A DNA stretch of 17,315 nt, taken from positions 1-17,315 of the forward strand of contig CAZDXQ010000060.1 of the NCBI GenBank assembly GCA_964509545.1. Reading direction: 5' to 3'. Origin of the DNA: JADJWR01 sp964509545 (GTDB lineage: Bacteria; Pseudomonadota; Gammaproteobacteria; Burkholderiales; Burkholderiaceae_F). The stretch's first letter is position 1. Every line of letters begins with the position of its first letter. Below are positions 13,424-17,315 of the stretch, piece after piece. Under the pieces are notes generated by a model. The model saw only the letters and a program-made list of their open reading frames with translations, had not been told where the DNA came from and searched no databases. A program made the translations under genes and the position numbers.

Positions 13424-14350
13424 ATGCTCCGATTCTATGCAGCCGACGAGGTGCACGCCGCGCTCGACTATGCGCGGCTGGCTGACGCGCTGGCGCAGGC
13501 GTTCGCTGCAGGTGCCGAGGTCCCGGTGCGCCACGTGCACGCGCTGGGCGGGCTCGACAGGCTGCTGCTGATGCCAGCGTGGAGCAACGCCGCGCTGGGC
13601 GTGAAGCTGGTCACCGTGATGCCGGGCAACGGCGCGCGCGGCGTCGGAACCGTGCAGGCGATCTACGTGCTGCTCGACCGCGCCACGGGTGAGGCAAGAG
13701 CGCTGCTCGACGGCGAAGCACTGACCTTGCGCCGCACCGCCGCCGCTTCGGCGCTGGCCGCCCGCTACCTGGCGCGTGAGGACGCGCGGAACCTGCTCGT
13801 GGTCGGTGCCGGCCGGCTGGCGCCGTACCTTGCCTGTGCGCATTTCGCGTTGCGCCCGGATCTGCGCCGCGTCTTCATCTGGTCACGCGATCCGGCGCGG
13901 GCGCAGACGGCGGCGCAATGGCTGCGCGACCAGGGCCTGCCGGCACAGGCTGCCGAGCAGCTCGAGCCGGCAGTGCGCCAGGCACAGATCGTCAGCTGCG
14001 CCACCACGGCAACCGCACCTGTCGTGCACGGTGCGTGGCTCGAATCCGGGACGCATCTCGATCTGGTCGGCGGCTTCACGCCGACGATGCGCGAGGTCGA
14101 CGATGCGGCCGTGGCGCGGGCCCGCATCGTCGTCGACACCTATGCCGGTGCGCTGGCCGAGGCCGGTGACCTGCTCGCGCCGCTGGCCAGCGGCGCGATC
14201 ACGCGCGCCGCCATCGTCGCCGAACTGGCGGAACTGGTGCGCGGCGAGCAGCGCGGCCGCACGAGCGCCGAAGAGATCACGCTGTTCAAGTCGGTGGGAA
14301 CGGCGCTGGAAGATCTCGCCGCCGCGGCGCTCGTCGTCGCAGATCGCTGA
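13424..14350 (+). CDS. Ornithine cyclodeaminase / mu-crystallin family protein
   Basis: This 308-residue protein belongs to the OCD/mu-crystallin family, whose members include ornithine cyclodeaminase, alanine dehydrogenase and delta1-pyrroline-2-carboxylate reductase. K61 in ALGVKLVTVMPGN matches the substrate-binding lysine. R103/R104 in LRRTAAASALAARYLAR, the dinucleotide site VVGAGRLAPYLACAH (GAGRLA, a slightly unusual form) and D226 in GGFTPTMREVDD are the other family landmarks. DTYAGALAEAGDL and SVGTALEDLAAA close the domain. An ATG at 13415 is in frame but overlaps the -10. Facing a FAD amino-acid oxidase, it may reduce or recycle an imine product. The exact reaction is not determined. 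Confidence 0.9.
   Translation: MLRFYAADEVHAALDYARLADALAQAFAAGAEVPVRHVHALGGLDRLLLMPAWSNAALGVKLVTVMPGNGARGVGTVQAIYVLLDRATGEARALLDGEALTLRRTAAASALAARYLAREDARNLLVVGAGRLAPYLACAHFALRPDLRRVFIWSRDPARAQTAAQWLRDQGLPAQAAEQLEPAVRQAQIVSCATTATAPVVHGAWLESGTHLDLVGGFTPTMREVDDAAVARARIVVDTYAGALAEAGDLLAPLASGAITRAAIVAELAELVRGEQRGRTSAEEITLFKSVGTALEDLAAAALVVADR
13432..13437 (-). promoter_or_regulatory. Candidate -10 (TAGAAT) for the FAD oxidase gene
   Basis: On the minus strand TAGAAT, identical to the ilvE hexamer, lies inside the first codons of the opposite gene. It predicts a transcript start near 13425 and a leader of about 100 nt that contains the whole cloverleaf. No good -35 is visible. Confidence 0.35.
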
Positions 14351-14352
14351 AC

Positions 14353-14370
14353 CGCGCCGCAGCCGGCGCG
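14353..14370. terminator. Hairpin between convergent genes, possible bidirectional terminator
   Basis: A perfect 7-bp stem (CGCGCCG with CGGCGCG, 4-nt loop) begins 2 nt after the OCD-family stop and ends 6 nt before the GST stop. No T-run follows on either strand, so termination is inferred only from position and stem strength. Confidence 0.4.
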
Positions 14371-14376
14371 CGCCGC

Positions 14377-15021
14377 TCAGGCCTTTGGCGGCGCCGTGTC
14401 GATGAAGCTCTGCCGCGCGGCAAGCCGGCTGTACAGCTTGTCGAGGCTCGGATGGCGGTTGCGCCAGTCGATGTGCGGAAAGCGGAAATCAAGGTAACCG
14501 AGCGCGCAGCCGACGGCGATGTCGGCCAGAGAGTAGGCGTTGTTATGGCACCAGTTCCTGCCATTGAGGCCGTTTGCCATCGCATCGAGTGCGGCATCGA
14601 CCTTGCCCATCTGGCGGTCGATCCACTTTTGCGACTGCTGCTCCGGTGGCCGCTGCGTCTGCTCCAGCCGAGCCAGAATGGACGCATCGAGCAGGCCGTC
14701 GGCCAGCGCCTCCCAGGTACGCACTTCGACGCGCTCGCGCCCGGTGGTGGGAATCAGCTTGGCGACCGGCGTCATCGTGTCGAGGTATTCGACGATCACG
14801 CGAGAGTCGAACACGGCGCCGCCGTCCTCCATGATCAGGCAGGGCACCTTGCCGAGCGGATTGGACTGCTGGATCTTCGAATCCGGCGACCAGACGTCCT
14901 CGATCTCGAGCTGGCAGTCGATGCGCTTTTCGGCCATCACGATGCGCACCTTGCGCACGTACGGACTGGTCAGGGAACCGACGAGTCGCAGTCGATGGGA
15001 CACTGGTCTATCTTTTCGCAT
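14377..15021 (-). CDS. Glutathione S-transferase family protein
   Basis: The 214-residue protein has a thioredoxin-like N-terminal domain with the active-site stretch GSLTSPYVRKVRIVMAEK, where S19 is the likely catalytic or glutathione-activating residue. The cis-proline motif is GKVPCLI (P60), and D72-S73 in FDSRVIVEYLD bind the glutathione gamma-glutamyl group. The C-terminal helical domain contains SLADIAVGCALGYLDFR, the usual N-capping region. GSTs conjugate glutathione to electrophiles or reduce and isomerise small molecules in the cytoplasm; the substrate is unknown. An in-frame GTG at 15003 would remove six residues. No strong ribosome site precedes either start. It diverges from purB. 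Confidence 0.92.
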   Translation of the reverse strand: MRKDRPVSHRLRLVGSLTSPYVRKVRIVMAEKRIDCQLEIEDVWSPDSKIQQSNPLGKVPCLIMEDGGAVFDSRVIVEYLDTMTPVAKLIPTTGRERVEVRTWEALADGLLDASILARLEQTQRPPEQQSQKWIDRQMGKVDAALDAMANGLNGRNWCHNNAYSLADIAVGCALGYLDFRFPHIDWRNRHPSLDKLYSRLAARQSFIDTAPPKA

Positions 15022-15037
15022 TGTGGTTTGTGCAGGC

Positions 15038-15043
15038 AGTATA
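15038..15043 (-). promoter_or_regulatory. Candidate -10 (TATACT) for the GST gene
   Basis: On the minus strand TATACT (five of six consensus bases) lies 16 nt before the GST ATG, predicting a leader of only about 10 nt. No -35 match is seen at standard spacing. Confidence 0.4.
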
Positions 15044-15115
15044 TCAACGCACCTTCGAGGCGCCTCTCGCGCTCGACATCGCGCCGCGCTGGCGAATTCG
15101 CGGCAGCGGCGATGC

Positions 15116-15121
15116 TAGACT
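15116..15121 (+). promoter_or_regulatory. Candidate -10 (TAGACT) for purB
   Basis: TAGACT followed by a T-run lies 46 nt before the purB ATG, predicting a leader of about 40 nt. No clear -35 is seen. Confidence 0.4.
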
Positions 15122-15167
15122 TTTTTGGTTCACTTCGGCTCGGCTCGATGACCGGCATGTTGGGTCG

Positions 15168-16568
15168 ATGCCGCACCACGAAGCGACTCCGCCATTGACC
15201 TCGCCCCTGGAACTTTCGGCGCTGACCGCGCTGTCGCCGCTCGACGGCCGTTACGCGGCAGCCACCGCGCCGCTGCGCGACGTGTTCTCGGAGTTCGCCT
15301 TCATGCGCGCGCGGGTCAACGTCGAAGTGCGCTGGCTGCTGGCGTTGGCGCGACTCGGCCTGGCGGAGCTGCCGGCGCTGCCCGAGGCCGCGACCGCGCG
15401 GCTGCAGGCACTGGCGCGCGATTTTTCGATCGACGACTGCGCCGACATCAAGGAAACGGAGCGCATCACCAACCACGACGTCAAGGCGGTCGAGTACTGG
15501 ATCCGGCGCCGCACGGCAGACGATCCGGCGCTGGCTGCGGCGGCCGAGTTCATCCACTTTGCGTGTACCTCGGAGGACATCAACAACGTCGCCCACGCGC
15601 TGATGCTTGCCGACGGCCGCGCGGCGCTGCTCGAGCGCCTGCGCCGGATCCACGGCGTGCTGCGGTCGCTGGCGCACGCGCATGCCGAGGTGCCGATGCT
15701 GTCGCGCACGCACGGGCAGGCAGCCTCGCCGACGACGGTCGGCAAGGAGTTCGCCAACTTCGCAGTGCGCCTGGCGCGCGCGATCGAGGCGATCGAGGCG
15801 GTGGCGCTGGCGGCGAAGATGAACGGCGCGGTCGGCAACTACAACGCGCATCTGGCTGCCTATCCGCAGGTCGACTGGGAATCGGTCGCGCGCGGCGTGG
15901 TCGAGTCGCTTGGCCTGACGTTCAACACACACACGATCCAGATCGAACCACACGACACGATGGCGGCGCTGTTCGACGCGATCGCCCGCGCCAACACGGT
16001 GCTGATCGACCTGAATCGCGACCTGTGGGGCTACATCGCGCTCGGCTACTTCCGGCAGAAGCTCAGGGACGGCGAGATCGGCTCGTCGACCATGCCGCAC
16101 AAGGTCAATCCGATCGACTTCGAAAACTCCGAAGGCAATCTCGGGCTGGCCAATGCGCTGCTGCGCCACCTCGCCGAAAAGCTGCCGATCTCCCGTTGGC
16201 AGCGCGACCTGACCGATTCCACGGTGCTGCGCAACCTCGGCGTGGCCTTTGGCTACTGCATCGTCGCCCATGCCTCCTGCCTGCGCGGGCTGGACAAGCT
16301 GGAACTGAACCGCGAGCGGCTGGCGGCCGACCTCGACGACGCCTGGGAGGTGCTGGCCGAGCCGGTGCAGACGGTCATGCGCCGATATGGCGTTGCGGGC
16401 GCGTACGAGAAACTCAAGGAACTGACGCGCGGCAAGGGCATCGAGCGCGACGCGCTGCGTGAGTTCGTTGGCCAACTGCCGATTCCGGCCGAGGCGCGCG
16501 CGGCACTGCTGGCGCTAGAGCCTGCAACCTACGTCGGCAAGGCCGCCGAACTGGCCCGGCGCTGCTGA
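15168..16568 (+). CDS. purB: Adenylosuccinate lyase
   Basis: PurB cleaves fumarate from SAICAR and from adenylosuccinate, acting twice in purine synthesis. It is a cytoplasmic homotetramer of the fumarase/aspartase superfamily. The 466-residue product starts MPHHEATPPL and reaches the conserved SPLDGRY at about 23-29. The signature loop GSSTMPHKVNPIDFENSEGN starts at about 305. The general acid H182 in LSRTHGQAASPTT and the HFACTSEDINN segment at 130-140 are intact. Length and motifs match the E. coli-type enzyme (456 residues). Upstream in-frame sequence back to 15021 reads as non-coding and crosses the promoter, so the ATG at 15168 is preferred despite a weak ribosome site. The only stop-free antisense frame here is a GC artefact. 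Confidence 0.97.
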   Translation: MPHHEATPPLTSPLELSALTALSPLDGRYAAATAPLRDVFSEFAFMRARVNVEVRWLLALARLGLAELPALPEAATARLQALARDFSIDDCADIKETERITNHDVKAVEYWIRRRTADDPALAAAAEFIHFACTSEDINNVAHALMLADGRAALLERLRRIHGVLRSLAHAHAEVPMLSRTHGQAASPTTVGKEFANFAVRLARAIEAIEAVALAAKMNGAVGNYNAHLAAYPQVDWESVARGVVESLGLTFNTHTIQIEPHDTMAALFDAIARANTVLIDLNRDLWGYIALGYFRQKLRDGEIGSSTMPHKVNPIDFENSEGNLGLANALLRHLAEKLPISRWQRDLTDSTVLRNLGVAFGYCIVAHASCLRGLDKLELNRERLAADLDDAWEVLAEPVQTVMRRYGVAGAYEKLKELTRGKGIERDALREFVGQLPIPAEARAALLALEPATYVGKAAELARRC

Positions 16569-16659
16569 GGCATCGATCGTCGATCTGGCGACGGAATTGC
16601 GCGATGCCGGGAATGGTCGTGCCTGTGATGCTGTTAACTCGTCGCCGCGCTGCAGTCCG

Positions 16660-16673
16660 CCGCGGCGCCGCGG
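16660..16673. repeat. 14-bp perfect palindrome upstream of the cytochrome c' gene
   Basis: CCGCGGCGCCGCGG equals its own reverse complement and lies 28 nt before the cytochrome c' ATG. It may be an operator half-pair or a chance GC palindrome. The rest of the 133-bp gap after purB (16569-16701) holds only a weak ATCGA/TCGAT hairpin at 16572-16584 and no clear promoter. Confidence 0.3.
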
Positions 16674-16701
16674 TGCTCTTGTTCAACTTTTCGGGGACAT
16701 C

Positions 16702-17154
16702 ATGAACAAACTGCTCAATTCCACCTTGATCGCATTGGCCGTCGCCGTCGCGGCGCCGGCGCATGCCCAGTTCGCCAAGCCGGAGGACGCCTACAAGTAC
16801 CGGGCCTCCGTCATGTTCCTGCAGTCGCAGCACATGGGGCGCATCAACGCGCAACTGAAGGCCGACAAACCCAATCTGGCACTGGTCAGCGAGAACGCGG
16901 CGGTCCTCGACACGCTCAACAGGCTGTTCTTCACGGCGTTCCCGGAGGGCTCGGACATGGTTGCCAATTCGCGCGCAAAGCCTGAAATCTGGAAGGAGCA
17001 GGCCAAGTTCAAGCAGTATGCGGATCGGCTGAACGGCGACGTCGCCAAGCTGCTTTCGGCGTCGAAGGGCGGTGACCTGGCGCTCACGCGCACTTCTTTC
17101 CAGGCGGTGGCGCAGACCTGCAAGGCGTGTCACGACGATTTTCGTCGTGACTGA
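16702..17154 (+). CDS. Cytochrome c' (class II c-type cytochrome)
   Basis: The 150-residue precursor has a Sec signal peptide (MNKLLNSTLIALAVAVAAPA, cleavage after AHA at residue 22). A four-helix-bundle domain follows, ending in a single haem site C140-KA-C143-H144 close to the C-terminus, the diagnostic layout of cytochrome c'. The mature start QFAKPEDAYKYRASVMFLQSQH is the first helix bearing the distal haem face. Such proteins bind NO and CO in the periplasm and are linked to NO protection or electron transfer. The ATG at 16702 is preceded by GGGGAC at 5-6 nt. It is a single-gene unit with its own terminator and lies 132 nt after purB on the same strand. Confidence 0.93.
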   Translation: MNKLLNSTLIALAVAVAAPAHAQFAKPEDAYKYRASVMFLQSQHMGRINAQLKADKPNLALVSENAAVLDTLNRLFFTAFPEGSDMVANSRAKPEIWKEQAKFKQYADRLNGDVAKLLSASKGGDLALTRTSFQAVAQTCKACHDDFRRD

Positions 17155-17176
17155 AAAGCCGAGAGCGAAGCGACAG

Positions 17177-17197
17177 GGCGCCGGCGGGCGCCTTTTT
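17177..17197 (+). terminator. Intrinsic terminator of the cytochrome c' gene
   Basis: A GGCGCC/GGCGCC stem with a GGCG loop is followed immediately by TTTTTC. It starts 22 nt after the cytochrome c' stop. Confidence 0.85.
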
Positions 17198-17255
17198 CTT
17201 GGCTGAAGCGGTCGGGCGGGCACGGGGCGCCGGAGCGATCGCGCCGCCGTTGCGC

Positions 17256-17315
17256 TCAGGCTCATTTTCGACAGTTTGTTTTGCGAATTGCTTCGGTTTC
17301 AAGGGGTTAGCGGGC
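17256..17315 (-). repeat. Right arm of the 60-bp terminal inverted repeat
   Basis: The reverse complement matches 21-80 at 58 of 60 positions. The repeat runs into the last base of the window, so its outer limit is not known. It lies 58 nt beyond the cytochrome c' terminator. The ATG at its inner edge (17265, minus strand) opens only a frame antisense to the cytochrome gene, which I do not regard as coding. Confidence 0.85.

Noticed and set aside
14970..16475. A 501-codon open frame on the minus strand
   Set aside because: It is antisense to purB, whose catalytic motifs are all present. The composition is typical of a shadow frame.
16414..17265. A minus-strand frame starting at the ATG of the right repeat arm
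   Set aside because: It starts at the conserved ATG but crosses the cytochrome c' terminator and gene in antisense. Arg/Pro-rich composition argues against coding.
21..17315. Composite or unit transposon bounded by the terminal repeats
   Set aside because: The interior is ordinary housekeeping chromosome with no transposase or resolvase. The window edges prevent a search for target duplications.

Overview
The window reads as chromosomal DNA of a high-GC betaproteobacterium, most likely Burkholderiales or a relative. This rests on very strong third-position G/C bias, -10 hexamers of the TAGAAT/TACAAT/TAGACT type, and a housekeeping gene set typical of that group (ilvE followed by a CHCC zinc-finger gene, a YheT hydrolase, TrxR-like ferredoxin-NADP reductase, BepA-type protease, moaC, purB, cytochrome c'). 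I see no phage genes, transposase, CRISPR array, toxin-antitoxin pair, defence system, rRNA or tRNA. Almost all the DNA is accounted for by 16 well supported genes plus one doubtful small ORF.

Layout. 1-577: one arm of a 60-bp inverted repeat, a small ORF, a second coding-like stretch without a start, then nothing recognisable. 578-2863 (minus): an MFS transporter followed by azlC and azlD, one operon for export of branched-chain or related amino acids. 2988-4597 (plus): ilvE, a zf-CHCC protein and an NTF2-like protein in a tight operon. 4809-5783 (plus): a YheT-type alpha/beta hydrolase. 5826-6581 (minus) and 6675-7241 (plus): an SDR oxidoreductase diverging from a DUF2946-like protein. 7311-11510 (minus): a dihaem cytochrome-c peroxidase with its own terminator, a ferredoxin/flavodoxin-NADP reductase, and a BepA-like M48 metalloprotease. 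11619-12101 (plus): moaC. 12159-13325 (minus) and 13424-14350 (plus): a FAD amino-acid oxidase of the DadA/FOXRED1 type diverging from an ornithine-cyclodeaminase family enzyme. 14377-15021 (minus): a glutathione S-transferase. 15168-16568 (plus): purB. 16702-17154 (plus): cytochrome c' with an intrinsic terminator. 17256-17315: the second arm of the terminal repeat.

The genes are mostly independent housekeeping units. Amino-acid metabolism recurs: branched-chain aminotransferase beside AzlCD-type export, and an amino-acid oxidase paired with an imino-acid reductase or cyclodeaminase-like enzyme. Periplasmic c-type cytochromes form a second theme.

The most interesting structure is non-coding. 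The 98-bp gap between the oxidase and the cyclodeaminase-like gene (13326-13423) can fold into a closed four-stem cloverleaf (13328-13407). It would form the 5' leader of the oxidase mRNA and partly cover its ribosome binding site. Two overlapping, oppositely directed promoters sit at its outer edge. Other points of note are the near-identical 60-bp inverted repeats at the two window ends, and three genes whose start codons lie exactly 7 nt after a -10-like hexamer with no Shine-Dalgarno, suggesting leaderless mRNAs.
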